Shown here: positions 1 to 11,050 of the stretch, in pieces | Position numbering within the stretch: position 1 is the first letter of the stretch | Layout of the letters: each line of letters starts with the position of its first letter | Source: Sycon ciliatum | Lineage: Eukaryota; Porifera; Calcarea; Leucosolenida; Sycettidae | Length of the DNA stretch: 64,000 bases | Direction of reading: 5' to 3' | Assembly: GCF_964019385.1 (NCBI RefSeq) | Contig: NC_088655.1 | Location: forward strand, 6,666,658-6,730,657 | Program-made: the position numbers and the translations under genes | Notes under the pieces: generated by a model | The model's input: the letters and a program-made list of their open reading frames with translations, nothing else | Told to the model about the DNA's origin: nothing | Databases searched by the model: none

Positions 1-743
1 TCGGAGGGGCTCTCCAAAAGGCCGCGTAGCACGATGTTGTTCACTCTGCTGCTTCTATCCGTGGCTTCAGCCACGAGGTCATGCAGTGTCGCCTCCGAGG
101 TGCCCTGTATGGCATTTCCAGCTGGATTTGGGCTGGTGAGGTTGGCGACAGGATGTCTGGCAGTGAAGGTGGCGACTGTCTGCTTTACTTCCGCAATGGC
201 GGACTTGGCGCCATTCTCTGAGATTACAACATCTTCAGCACATTTTTCGATCGCGGCTTTCAAGCGCCGGTTCTCCGCTGACAGGCGGTTGATGTCCTGG
301 CGCTGCTCGTTCACGACGACTTCGAGACTGTCCAGACGTTGTCCGATGGTCTCGGCAATGCTGTCTGTCACGATTGTCTTCAGCTCCGTTCGAAGTTCAT
401 GACGGAAATTTTCAAACATGTCTCTCATCTCTACAGTGATGCTCTGGCCGTCACCACCAGCGTTCACAGGCCCGACGCACAGGGCTGCACCTGAAGCGGT
501 GCAGGCGTGCTGTTTCTTAACGGATTTCTCTGCACCTGTTTGTCTGACTTCAGTGTCACTCGGGGCGAGACTCTCCGTCGGGCTCTCAGCTCTACGTTTT
601 TGTCCAATGCCTGTACCTGGAGCAGGGGGAGACGCATCTACTGTGATATCACTCTCTGAACTAGGTGGCGAACCTTCCCTTCCACGGCCAGCGTGGAGAG
701 GGGAGGCCACCTTACGAGCAAACTTTTTCATAACTTTCGACAT
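1..743 (-). CDS. LINE-type ORF1 protein, 5' part, cut by window edge
   Basis: An uninterrupted minus-strand frame runs from the ATG at 743-741 off the left edge (247 codons seen). It starts MSKVMKKFARKVASPLH, a basic N-terminus, followed by a low-complexity Ser/Pro/Glu stretch to about residue 105. A predicted coiled coil covers about residues 120-190 (heptad-like MFENFRHELRTELKTIV and later RQDINRLSAENRRLKAAIEK). The visible end reads DRSSRVNNIVLRGLLES, which resembles the (R)xNNLVxxGIPES motif that opens the RNA-binding region of LINE ORF1 proteins. In that family ORF1 binds the element's RNA. Upstream on the same strand (from 760) lies a sequence shared with 11051-12000, possibly the 5' UTR. 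The intact frame suggests a fairly young copy. A host coiled-coil protein is the main alternative. Confidence 0.6.
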   Translation of the reverse strand, partial: MSKVMKKFARKVASPLHAGRGREGSPPSSESDITVDASPPAPGTGIGQKRRAESPTESLAPSDTEVRQTGAEKSVKKQHACTASGAALCVGPVNAGGDGQSITVEMRDMFENFRHELRTELKTIVTDSIAETIGQRLDSLEVVVNEQRQDINRLSAENRRLKAAIEKCAEDVVISENGAKSAIAEVKQTVATFTARHPVANLTSPNPAGNAIQGTSEATLHDLVAEATDRSSRVNNIVLRGLLESPS

Positions 744-759
744 TACAAACTCTAAGTAT

Positions 760-2423
760 ATGTGATGACACTTGAACAGCTAGTCTGTCCGCCTCTGGCG
801 ACACAGTCGACAGTCGGCTTCATTTCGGAGTTGGCGTGGTATCAGCGGAAAGATGGGCCCGCAATGATTTTAGACCTACTCGTACATCTACTAGTACGTG
901 TTGATGTACACGAGTAGCACTGTACTTTTGTAGAGTGGAGCAGGCAGTAGAATCTGATGTCATGTTCTACAGTCATGTACATAATCTACGCGTAAATCTA
1001 CATCTTTTGCCAGATCAGACAGATGAATGAAGCCACAGAGCTCTGGCCGCTGGAGCGTGCAGCGAACGTGTAGACAGGATCTTGGACTGCTGCGCCGTCC
1101 GTGTCAGTTGAATGCGAAATCGTTTTTTTCTTGCTCGTTGCCGTCTGTAGGTAGTGACTACACCCAATTTCCAAAACTTGCTCCGATCGCTTCGATTTTG
1201 GTCTCATTCGATTCTCCCAGGCGTAGTACATAGGAAATCTGCAAGTATTATTCAAATCGGCCCAGCCATTCTCGAGTTATAGTGATTTGAAGTGCGCCAA
1301 GTTGGACTTTCGCTGGAAACAGAAATGAATGGGAGTGATGGGAGAATCGAGAACGACCGCACGGTCAGTGCATGCAGTACAGTGTACAGTGCACACGCCT
1401 CGTCACTCGAACTGCGCGTACGAAATTGCATACTTTGGTATGCTGGCGCAGAACAAATTCGCTCGTAGAGGAAGACGAAAGCGTCTCACCACCTTGTAAT
1501 TTCACATGGCCAGTAGTTTTTCGACGGTGAAGACGATGGAATAGTCCGCGACGCTGCGACCCGACCAGAACAACCCGAAATTCATACCCTGAAAAGGCGC
1601 TGAGCGCAGAGCTCCTAAATTTTGTCGTATGGAAACGGGACTTCGGGTCTCAAGGGCACGAACATCTCCTCTCTCAGATAAAGCAATTCACTCGATGCGA
1701 TATTCTACAATTTGACCTGGCCACGCCGAAATGCACTGCCATGTCGGATTCTCCCATCGGAAGTATAGAAACTTGTTTCCAAAAAATCAGCGTCTGGGTG
1801 CGAGGGAGTAAAGTCACTACTGTAGGTGTTCTGGGCGGATGCGTGTTCTGCTTGCGGCCCTTCATTATTGTTATTTTCTGGGAGTTTGAGTGACGCTCCG
1901 TCGCAATCCGGTTGCGGAAGTTCAGCGCTTTCGTTCGTTACCTGCCAATCGGCAGGTGGCGTTTAGATTTGTGGGACTACCTATCATCCGGGTCAACGTT
2001 ACCAGAATAGCAGACGCCGGACAAGAACCATCCGGCCGCTTTCGGGAGCAGGTGCTTCTCCCTGGCTTGAAGTCAGGTAAGCATCTCCCAATCAGTCCCC
2101 AACATTTCACTGAAGGTGTGCGCGGAGTTCTAGTAGTACAGCAGCCAGCCCTAACCCGTAACGATTTATTAGAAAAGGCTTCTGCTGATGTACAGTACTC
2201 CGTGATGTGTGCTCACATTTGTCCGCATGGTATTGTATTGTTCATAGTGAAGCGCAGCAACAGCAATTCAAACGCGAAGGTATTTAGGCTGCTTCAATAT
2301 CCACTCGCTCTCAATCCTTGTGTTTTACAAACAGAGAAAATTAGTCGATGAATAATTTCGTCAAATTCCAAAGAAAGGACTTCTTTCAACCGGAAACGGT
2401 GACCATTCACGAGAAAAACAAAA
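760..2423. repeat. Dispersed repeat A, copy 1 (interrupted)
   Basis: About 1 kb matches 11051-12000 at roughly 90% by eye. Both copies start ATGTGATGACACTTGAACAG and end near GAAAAACAAAAT. Copy 1 is split by the 670-bp element at 1151-1820. It begins 17 bases upstream of the minus-strand ORF1 start, so it may be that LINE's 5' UTR. An open frame at 1890-2351 (153 codons, start MTLRRNPVAEVQRF) is shortened in copy 2, and the differences are mostly amino-acid changing, so I do not call it a gene. Confidence 0.7.
1151..1820. mobile_element. Non-autonomous TIR element, 670 bp
   Basis: The ends are GTAGTGAC and GTCACTAC, flanked by the 5-bp direct repeat TGTAG (1146-1150 and 1821-1825). The other copy of repeat A near 11428 shows an uninterrupted site. 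There is no long coding frame. The superfamily is unclear because the ends match no family I can name securely. Confidence 0.7.
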
Positions 2424-2484
2424 TTGATTGGAAAGTTTTTTTGAGCTGAAATTTTAGTGGAAAAGTTGTCATCGCTTTCTAGGT

Positions 2485-2660
2485 TGTGCACAGTGCCATA
2501 GGTTAGATAGTTAGAGCTATGCTCATGACAAGCAAGGTCGCAGGTTCCAGTCCTGTTGGGGTTTGCATTTTGTTCTCTTTTCAGGGCAGTCCTAGTCCCT
2601 GACAGATTACTTTGCTGGGGCGCTACCAGGTTCTAAAAAGTTGTATGACCGAAAGGAGGC
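2485..2660 (+). repeat. tRNA-derived SINE-like sequence
   Basis: An A-box-like stretch (TAGATAGTTAGAGC) is followed about 40 bases later by a B-box-like GGTTCCAGTCC, the internal pol III promoter layout of tRNA-derived SINEs. The following bases do not fold into a complete tRNA. Confidence 0.4.
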
Positions 2661-3717
2661 GAAGAGGAAGAGGGGCTCTGGGGGACATGTCCCCCTTAAA
2701 AAATCTTATTATCGGGAGCGGGTTTTGTATTGCAAAGACGTTTCTATCAGTTTGAATAAAAAAATATAGGTACTTCCGACTTGTCATTACAATTGTCGCT
2801 TCGCAAATGGCAATGTTTGTGACTTGATTGTCTTAGTCAGGCTATCGAAATCACTGATTTCTGGGTTCGAACATTGGTATGACCCTTCCCACGCAATTGT
2901 TACGAAAACCGTTGTGGTCTTGGAGCTCTCTTCCGCATCAAATAAATTCTTCGCGTTCCGCAATATTTCGCCCAGAGTGCGAATCTTTTTTTCTGTAGTT
3001 CATACCGGCCCACATTCCCTCCCACCGCTTTAGGAGCTGCATCTGCTCCTTGATCCTTTAAGGGTTGGTGGCGTACATGCGGATGCGGAAAACTTGCCCT
3101 CTAGCCGAGTCTGACGCAAACCGTGAATTTGTTTGCAAACAAAGGGATACGAATCCTGGTATATCACTTGAATTTGGCATGCTGAAGTTGAGTTTTGCAA
3201 GAACAAAGTGTTCTCAAATTCCTGAAATGCGCTACCTGTGGCGCATGTTGCTGCGAAGGTAGCAGGCCTAAAAACAGCAACAACATGAGCGCAGTGCTTG
3301 TCAAGGAAAGAAGGTGCTGAACTGCTTACCCTATCTCTCTGCTGCTGCTGCTACTGCTACTGCTCATTATAATCTAGTGTAAAAAATGCTAGTATGACGT
3401 CATCACCTGACACCTGCAGGCATCCATTGCTTGAAAACAATGTTTCATGACCTGAATTTGAACACGCTTCTTGTTCAGCGTTTTGTTGAGTACTGAAGGG
3501 TCCGCCTCAAATCCTGGTGAAGACGTCGACCCCAGCCGCAATTGCAGCAAAGCAGGAGGCCACAGATTGAAGCTTAAGCTGTGTTCACAACTGGCGCGTG
3601 GACGCGGTACGCTTGCGGTTCATGCGTGCCCAGATGCGCACTCAGCCTTTCACAAAAAGACAGCAATCCGAGTCCGTATTAAGCGTGTTTAGCGAAACCT
3701 TCGAGTACCAATTTTTG
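2661..3717. other. No gene recognised
   Basis: Only short open frames. GCAAAGACGTTTCTATCAGT near 2732 recurs, with changes, near 4650 and 4711, marking a small dispersed repeat. A CTG/CTA-rich stretch lies at 3340-3363. Confidence 0.5.
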
Positions 3718-4498
3718 GACCTCGCCAGTCAAAGTGACTGCTGGCATGTACGCTGGTACCCCGCCAGTCAGAGTGACTGCTGGCATGTACGCTGGTACCC
3801 CGCCAGTCAGAGTGACTGCTGGCATGTACGCTGGTACCCCGCCAGTCAAAGTGACTGCTGGCATGTACGCTGGTACCCCGCCAGTCAGAGCTACTGCTGG
3901 CATGTACGCTGGTACCCCGCCAGTCAGAGTGACTGGCATGTACGCTGGTACCCCACCAGTCAGAGTGACTGCTGGCATGTACGCTGGTACCCCGCCAGTC
4001 AAAGTGACTGCTCGCATGTACGCTGGTACCCCGCCAGTCAAAGTGACTGCTTGCATGTACGCTGGTACCCCGCCAGTCAGAGTGACTGCTGGCATGTACG
4101 CTGGTACCCCGCCAGTCAGAGTGACTGCTTGCATGTACGCTGGTACCCCGCCAGTCAAAATGACTGCTGGCATGTACGCTGGTACCCCGCCAGTCAGAGT
4201 GACTGCTGGCATGTACGCCGGTACCCCGTCAGTCAAAGTGACTGCTGGCATGTACGCTGGTACCCCGCCAGTCAGTGTGACTGCGGACATGTACGCTGAT
4301 ACCCCGCCAGTCAGAGTGACTGCTGGCATGTACGCTGGTACCCCGCCAGTCAAAGTGACTGCTGGCATGTACGCTGGTACCCCGCCAGTCAAAGTGACTG
4401 CTGGCATGTACGCTGGTACCCCGCCAGTCAAAGTGACTGCTGGCATGTACGCTGGTACCCCGCCAGTCAAAGTGACTGCTGGCATGTACGCTGGTACG
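3718..4498. repeat. 39-bp minisatellite, about 20 units
   Basis: The unit reads GCCAGTCAAAGTGACTGCTG followed by GCATGTACGCTGGTACCCC. One unit is 3 bases short. Because 39 is a multiple of 3, frames stay open on both strands: the plus frame repeats MYAGTPPVKVTAG (13 residues) at 3734-4534, the minus frame repeats VPAYMPAVTLTGG at 4524-3679. The commonest variant (AAA/AGA) changes K/R on plus but is silent (TTG/CTG, Leu) on minus. Whether anything is translated is unknown. Confidence 0.95.
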
Positions 4499-5404
4499 CG
4501 CCTGATACACGCTGAACATTCCAACTACAGATAATTAATAATTGGTTTACAAATACGTTGGCTGGAAAGCCCAGTGCCCTCCCTATGCTTTGCGTTCACC
4601 TAGGTTATCATGCTTGTTACTTCGGTTTCCTAATCATCAATTTCTATAAAACTGATAGAAACGTCTTTTCAATATGATTATCAAGAACATCTTTATGTAT
4701 GTTTTGTGCAAAGACGTTTCTATAAGTTGGATAGAAATTGAGGATTTCTTATTGTATGCAAGCTCCACTGCAGCCACTTCATTACATGTAGATCCCTGCA
4801 CACACCATTCTCAAATCAAATAGTCTCTTCGCTGAAAATTACTTATGTCTCAATCAAATTTTCTTACAAGAAAAAATGTTCTTACAAGAAAACTATGAAT
4901 TAGCCTCTGGGATATAGCTGATGGCATTACCACTCTTTGGATATCGGATAGCTCTGCGATGACCATGCCCGGAATTTACCGGAAGCCTGATTGATTATCT
5001 TCCAAGCTCTGGGCGTAGAGACCCCCAGCATAATGGTTCAAAACACAATGATCCCGAGGGACCCATTGGAACTTTATTAGCTGGAGGAGTATACCCCCTG
5101 TCCTGGGAAATTGTCAGAGAAACCACGCGGGGGATTCAGAGCAGAGCAGAATAGTACGGCTTTTACCGCTCTTTAGCGACGAAATGGCTCTAGTCTAGTG
5201 CCCTTTTCTGCGGATTCTTAGTCTGTCGGAGAATTTACTCCGAGAGTTGTCATTATTAACGAAGAGCACAGCTTCAAGGCTGTGCTGTAAATGACGGGAG
5301 GTCGTTTGCATCTGTTTTTTTAGATTTTCACGGGAACTGGAACCCTGGGGTTGAAGTCAGTATCTGCAAAACTTAGACTGCGACAGAAAACAATAGCCTG
5401 ATCT
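4499..5404. other. No gene recognised
   Basis: Unique-looking sequence with fragments of the small repeat GAAACGTCTTT near 4650. No coding frame, RNA gene or element end recognised. Confidence 0.4.
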
Positions 5405-5671
5405 ATGTGTTCGGTCTTCTTTGAACATGCGAGTGAGCGTGCGGACATGTTGGTGCCTGGAGTGGTGAATGGATGTCCAGTAAACGCTGTGATTGATACA
5501 GGATCCGCCGCTACATTGTCAGAGGATTTTGCCAACCGCCTACCTAAGGAGCTGGAAAAGGAAACCTCTGACCAAGGCCCGAAGTCAATTGGTGCCAACG
5601 GACAACCACCGCCGCCTGAGACGAGGAGGACACAGCTCAGGTATTTGACAGTGCTCCGCCAGTTGGCGTGA
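5405..5671 (+). mobile_element. Fossil retropepsin fragment (Ty3/Gypsy-like)
   Basis: The short plus-strand frame contains VNGCPVNAVIDTGSAATL, the active-site neighbourhood of retropepsins (hydrophobic-Asp-Thr-Gly with the preceding hydrophobic strand). This points to the protease part of an LTR-type retroelement. No capsid, reverse transcriptase or terminal repeats are seen beside it, so it is an old, broken, isolated remnant. Confidence 0.55.
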
Positions 5672-5868
5672 TGGAAAGGCGAACCTCGCGTTCCCGCCAT
5701 CCGCCCCAGCTGTTTGGGAGTCCTGTGTGGCACGATAAAGTGACTTCAGTGGTACTGACTGGATTGGTTGTGTTCGATATTACAGTTAGTTTTTGGAACT
5801 ATTTTGGTAGGGACTCCAATTTGACCTGCACTCGTTTAGTTAAAATTGTTAGCCAGAATCTTACTTGG

Positions 5869-7040
5869 TCCGACTTATTAAAATGTGCGTTTCGCTTCGA
5901 ACGTCAACCAAACAAATTCATATATTCCTCAGGACGGAATAAACTTTGCAGCTACCTAACACTATTCTTCAGTTGTCAATTTGTGATGTTCAAGAAGAAA
6001 TGGCTCTAACTCCAACGGAGGCAGCGGCTCGGGATCCTAGTCGACTCGAGAATTTTACGTCCAAATTTTGTCGTCAGAGGACTCCTGTTGCTTCTCGCGC
6101 AACACAGAGAAGGCATGATGCTGAAATCAACACCCCGCTGCGATGGGGGATTGTCACGGAGTACCAGAACCTCCTGGGCGATCGTTCTCGAGTGCCTCCT
6201 GGCGGATTGAAATCGCTGCAATCGCTGTTTCGCAGAATTTCAGCAAACGCGTCACCCAGAAACTCCGTGCAGAAAGCACCAGCATCGCTCCGTCCAGTTT
6301 GCTGATCTCTCTCGCAGTCGTTCACGATGTGGCGGCCGACGAATCAAGATCACAGAAGTGATCGTCGAGAAGTTGATCGAAATAAATAACCGGCCTTGAG
6401 GTCGACTTTCAGGCGACAACCTGGCTGGAGAAAACTGAAGCGCAGAAAGGGTGAATTATCCGGCGGATACGGTGCGGAGTGCTCGGAGCCGCGATCGCGA
6501 TGCGTCACAAGATCGCCAGTCTCCGGGGCCATTGGATTCGTGAAACAGGCAGGGCCGAGCACGCATGGTCTGACTGTTTGACATGTCGACACAGATCAGA
6601 CTGATGATCAGTAGACCTACGCGCGCGGTACACGGTGGCCAGAAGTGATTTTTTATGCGTGGTGGTTTACTTGTTCCCCTCATTTGAAGGTGTCGTGGGA
6701 GCTTCAGGCGAAAACACCTACAGCCACCATTCTGGTAGTCGTACTGCACAAGGAGGAGGCGAAGTCGATCGTCTAAATCGTGCCCCTATGGAGTGAAAAA
6801 ATCAAAGAAGCGCAGTGTAGCTTGGAGGAGATGAAAAAATGTCGACGTTTTGCAGGTTGACGCGCTTGCAGATGCGCCCTGAGACACCAGCAGCGATGAA
6901 AACTAGAAGGTCAGGCCAAGAAACGACACAGTAGTTATCTATCTACCGTCTCTTGGTTGATTTTTTAGTACAGGTGCTCCTTTGTACATATGCTTGAGTT
7001 TTGAAGTGAAGCGCACATTTTAATAAGTCGGACCAAGTAG
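5869..7040. repeat. Short inverted repeat flanking about 1.1 kb
   Basis: ACTTGGTCCGACTTATTAAA (5869 onward, about 36 bases) recurs inverted at about 7005-7040 with few mismatches. The interior has small open frames on both strands, including one starting MALTPTEAAARDPS at 6001, none of a family I recognise. It may be a degraded TIR element, but no target duplication is evident. Confidence 0.4.
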
Positions 7041-7418
7041 TTTATTTTATTAAGTTACTTATAACACGAGGACATGTTCTTTTCCATGTAAGCGGGGATA
7101 TGTCGTATCCATACTATTGACACGTGCCTTTTAGGCCTCTACGTGACAAGTCTGCCTTATTTAGGTGTCTAATTCTTTATTTATCTCCCGTAAACGGATT
7201 CCTTATCGCCTTTATTTAATGTCTTCACACAAAGTCTGGCGCCTTCCTTATTTGTTAAACCCTGTTTTTCCTCAGCTGGCTTCCGCTCTTTGTGATACAG
7301 TTTATACACATTGTTGCTAAGTTTTGCTACACTGCGGCATGCGGATGTACTATGGTTCATTATTTGTCCTATAGTTCGTACGGGGGATTAGCCTCCTGCC
7401 CGTAGTTAGATATTATTA

Positions 7419-7579
<161 letters not shown>

Positions 7580-8152
7580 TTGCCTTCCGCCTTCCGGCAG
7601 AAGCTTCGGCTTTCGTCTCTCTTGCCTTGTGCTCTCATATCATCTCTTGAACTAAGTTACCTTCGCTGAAGATGTGAGTAAACCTGAACGCTGGTGTGAG
7701 TGTACATGTCTGTATAATTATGCCTGAGTGTGTGTGTGAGAGTATGTCTAGGTATATGTGCGTGCGTGCGTAAGAGTAATTCTGTTGGTGGACTCTCTCT
7801 CCAAGTGGCCACCACTGCACGGCCTTGTAAGAAGAAGGTTTAGTAAGTTAGTTATGTCAACGACGGCAGCCTTGGGGTCTAACCCCGGGCCGACCGGATA
7901 CGACACATGACCAGACCGGTAACACACCGAGTGTGCAATTCGTGTAATCGAAAGCGCCTTTATGTATGTGTGACCGCTGCATCGTGTGTTCCGCGAAAGC
8001 GGCTGCGGTAATTACGCTTTTTGCCGCTGTACACACAGTACAAAACCGCATACAAGCATCATGTCCTTTGACGTGGGCATGGAAACATGCGCGAAAAGTG
8101 AAAAATCACATCAGCGTTCAAAGCCATCCCGGAGCGGCTTTGAAAGCGGATA

Positions 8153-8509
8153 TTGGCTTTTAGTTTTCAGGCAAGTCGAAACGAGTGGTTTGGTGTGTCG
8201 AGTGCGCAGAGTTTTGTTAGTTTTTGGAGAGTCTGGTACCATGCCTCGAGTTGTCTTTTCTGCCAAGGTGGAGCTACGGCTGATAGAACTAGGGGAAAAT
8301 ACCAGCGAGAAAATGGAACTATGGTTAAAAGAGCTGTTGCCGAGAAGAGGATTGCAGATGAGCTGAATCTGTGCGTAAAGCAGCTATCCGGAGGTGATCA
8401 GGAAATGATATACACGGCCGCTATGGTTCACAACTCCAGCACACTCAGAGGAATACACCAGTTGTGGAGTCATTCCACGGAGATCATACTAGCGGCCCAA
8501 GAAATATAA
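8153..8509 (+). pseudogene. Possible degraded SANT/MADF-like coding fragment
   Basis: One frame gives MPRVVFSAKVELRLIEL from 8241; an overlapping frame gives RGKYQRENGTMVKRAV then AEKRIADELN, ending at 8509. The pattern acidic-hydrophobic-LIEL, then a basic stretch, then RIADELN resembles the SANT/MADF DNA-binding domains of transposon proteins and some host regulators, with a frame change in between. This is weak, pattern-only evidence, and no neighbouring domain supports it. The rest of 7578-8730 holds nothing I recognise. Confidence 0.25.
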
Positions 8510-8730
8510 TTTTGAAATATTGAGCCAAGTGCCGCACGGCACCGTTGCGCTCAGCTCATTCAGAAATCAAAATTCCCGCTCTTCGCCATGGGACACGGGG
8601 GTCATTTTTACGTGTTTGGTATGCACTGCTTTTGACTGTGTGAATGCACAGGCGTTGCAAGGGGTTTGTACAGTCATGTAAACGCGAATTTTTGTACCGG
8701 GTGTGAATGCAGCCTTAAATGCAGCCTTAA

Positions 8731-9594
8731 AAGGGGAAGTATACCCTAAAATCAAATTTTTCACCAGTTGGAGTCTTCGGGGTGCTGAGTCGAATGGTCT
8801 TGGTCCGAGGAAGCTGAGACGCTCCCTTCCTCCTTTATTCCCAATCGAACTCGCGCACTTCCACCGAAACTGGGTGACTGCGCCCTACTAGATGGGGATT
8901 TGTATGCAAAATGTCACTAAAAGCGCCATTTCGTTCTTATATAAGCACGGATGACCGCCATTGGCCCTTATGTTGTAGTCTTTTGGACGTTGAGTCGACT
9001 GGTTTTGGTCCGAAAAGGCTGCGATGCAGAGATTCTTCTTTATTCCCAATCGAACATGGTTGAACAAGCGGTCACGTGCTCCTGCGTACACCAGTCACCT
9101 GGTCACCGTGCGTGCAGGGTACAACTTACTAGCCTGTTTGACCTTTTTTTAGGTGCAGTCCTGTCACTCGAGTTGAACACGAGTTGAACCTTGGTGTGAA
9201 CGTTGTCGCCTGCTGGCGCGGTGACCAGGTGATTTGGGCACCCAGGAGCACGTGACCGCTTGTTCAACCATGTTCGATTGGGAACAAAGGAGGAACGCTG
9301 CATCGCAGCCTTTTCGGACCAAAACCAGTCGACTCAGCGTCCAAAAGTCTACAACATTTGGGCCAATCGCGGTCATCCGTGCTTTTATAAGAACGACATA
9401 GCACTTTTAGTGAGATTTTGCATACAAATCCCCATCTAGTAGGGCGCAGTCACCCAGTTTCGGTGGAAGTGCGCGGGTTCGATTGGGAAAAAAGATGGAA
9501 GGGAGCGTCGCAGCATCCTCGAACCAAGACCAATCGACTCAGCACCCAGAAGACTACAAATGGTGAAATTTGATTTTAGTGTATACTTCCCCTT
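8731..9594. mobile_element. Fold-back (long inverted repeat) element, unit 1
   Basis: The left arm starts AAGGGGAAGTATACCCTAAA at 8731; the right arm ends with its near-complement at 9594. Arms of about 390 bp match across landmarks such as TGGGGATTTGTATGCAAAAT and GAGTCGACTGGTTTTGGTCC, around a centre of roughly 90 bp (about 9119-9205). No coding capacity beyond short frames. Confidence 0.8.
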
Positions 9595-10305
9595 TAACTG
9601 GGTGACTGCGCCCTACGAGATGGGGATTTGTATGCAAAATGTCACTAAAAGCGCCATTTCGTTCTTATAAAAGCACGGATGACCGCGATTGGCCCATATG
9701 TTGTAGTCTTTTGGACGCTGAGTCGACTGGTTTTGGTCCGAAAAGGCTGCGATGCAGCGTTCCTCCTATATTCCCAATCGAACATGGTTGAAGAAGCGGT
9801 CACGTGCTCCTGGGTGCCCAAATCACCTCGTCACCACGCCAGCAGGCGACAACTTTCACACCAAGGTTCAACTCGAGTGACAGGACTGCACCCAAAAAAG
9901 GTCAAAACAGGCTGTAAGTTGTACCCTGCAGGCACGGTGACCAGGTGACTGGTGTACGCAGGAGCACGTGACCGCTTGTTCAACCATGTTCGATTGGGAA
10001 TAAAGGAGGAACGCTGCATCGCAGCCTTTTCGGACCAAAACCAGTCGACTCAGCGTCCAAAGGACTACAACATATGGGCCAATCGCGGTCATCCGTGCTT
10101 TTATAAGAACGAAATGGCGCTTTTAGTGACATTTTGCATACAAATTCCCATCTCGTAGGGCGCAGTCACCCAGTTTCGGTGGAAGTGCGCGAGTTCGATT
10201 GGGATTCAAGTAGGAAGGGAGCGTCTCAGCTTTCTCGGACCAAGACCATTCGACTCAGCACCCCGAAGACTACAACTGGTGAAATTTTAATTTTTGCCTT
10301 AACTT
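9595..10305. mobile_element. Fold-back element, unit 2, inverted relative to unit 1
   Basis: It begins directly at AACTGGGTGACTGCGCCCTA, an internal position of unit 1's left arm, so the outer roughly 140 bp of that arm is missing. Its centre (9842-9940) is the reverse complement of unit 1's centre, so the two units also form a larger inverted pair. Confidence 0.8.
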
Positions 10306-10820
10306 CAAAGCGGTGCAAACATTTCATGTGTGACCGCGGCCTTAGTGGAGGCCCAACTGTGGAAAGGAGTAGCCTCAGTCAGCATGATCAAAACGCGACG
10401 CAGCTCACCAGATCAAGGTGTGGGTCCTCTTCCAGTGCCGAAAGGCGGGTTCACGCACCTACATGGCTACTTCCCATTGTCTAACCCCCAAGACAATTAT
10501 GTAGCAGACTAGCCGAACTTTAAAAAAACGCGAGCGGCTCAGGATGAATAACTACAATGTACTGTCGCTGACATGGAAATCCAGTCGATTGACCAGGGCC
10601 GGCGCCCTCAGCGCGTGCAGAACGTCGTCGTTGCATGCAGCGCACATGTTGATACGATGCGACCAGCAGCAGCGCGTAATAATGCATGCAATGGCTGCAT
10701 GGCCAGCGCCCTGGGGCCGCTAGACGTGCGACCGGATTCCATGTCCACGACAGTACATGCATGATGATGATTTGTTCTGTAGAGTGCTGCTGTGGATGCC
10801 AGCCTTTTTACGCCTTGGCT

Positions 10821-10882
10821 GTAGCTACCAGGGAGTAGTAAAATACATACATGTACGTATTTTACTACTCACTGGTAGCTAC
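10821..10882. repeat. Perfect-looking hairpin, 26-bp arms
   Basis: GTAGCTACCAGGGAGTAGTA onward (10821-10846) is repeated inverted at 10857-10882 with one mismatch, around a 10-base loop ATACATGTAC. It may be a small palindromic MITE. Nothing else is recognised between 10306 and 11050. Confidence 0.8.
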
Positions 10883-11050
10883 TGCCTGTAAAAAAAGGAT
10901 CTCATTTCCTCTGCCCTGCCTTGCATATACGATCTAGCCCGGCTGTGTACCACGTGACGTGTACGTGGGTGAACAAACAGGCCTATTGTAGGGTCTACAT
11001 AATGTTTAGTACAGCTAACTACAGGCGACATCGCTCACTAGCACTGTTGC

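Noticed and set aside
34-765. Plus-strand frames at the left edge with a signal-peptide-like start
   Set aside because: They are antisense to the long minus-strand ORF1 frame, which has a coherent domain order.
1890-2351. 153-codon frame in repeat A as a gene
   Set aside because: The second copy is shorter and differs mainly by amino-acid-changing substitutions; there is no recognisable domain.
2485-2660. Functional tRNA gene
   Set aside because: A- and B-box-like sequences are present, but no complete cloverleaf can be drawn.
6600-6640. ACTGATGATCAGT as a hammerhead core
   Set aside because: It is a perfect short palindrome with no GAAA box or stem partners nearby.
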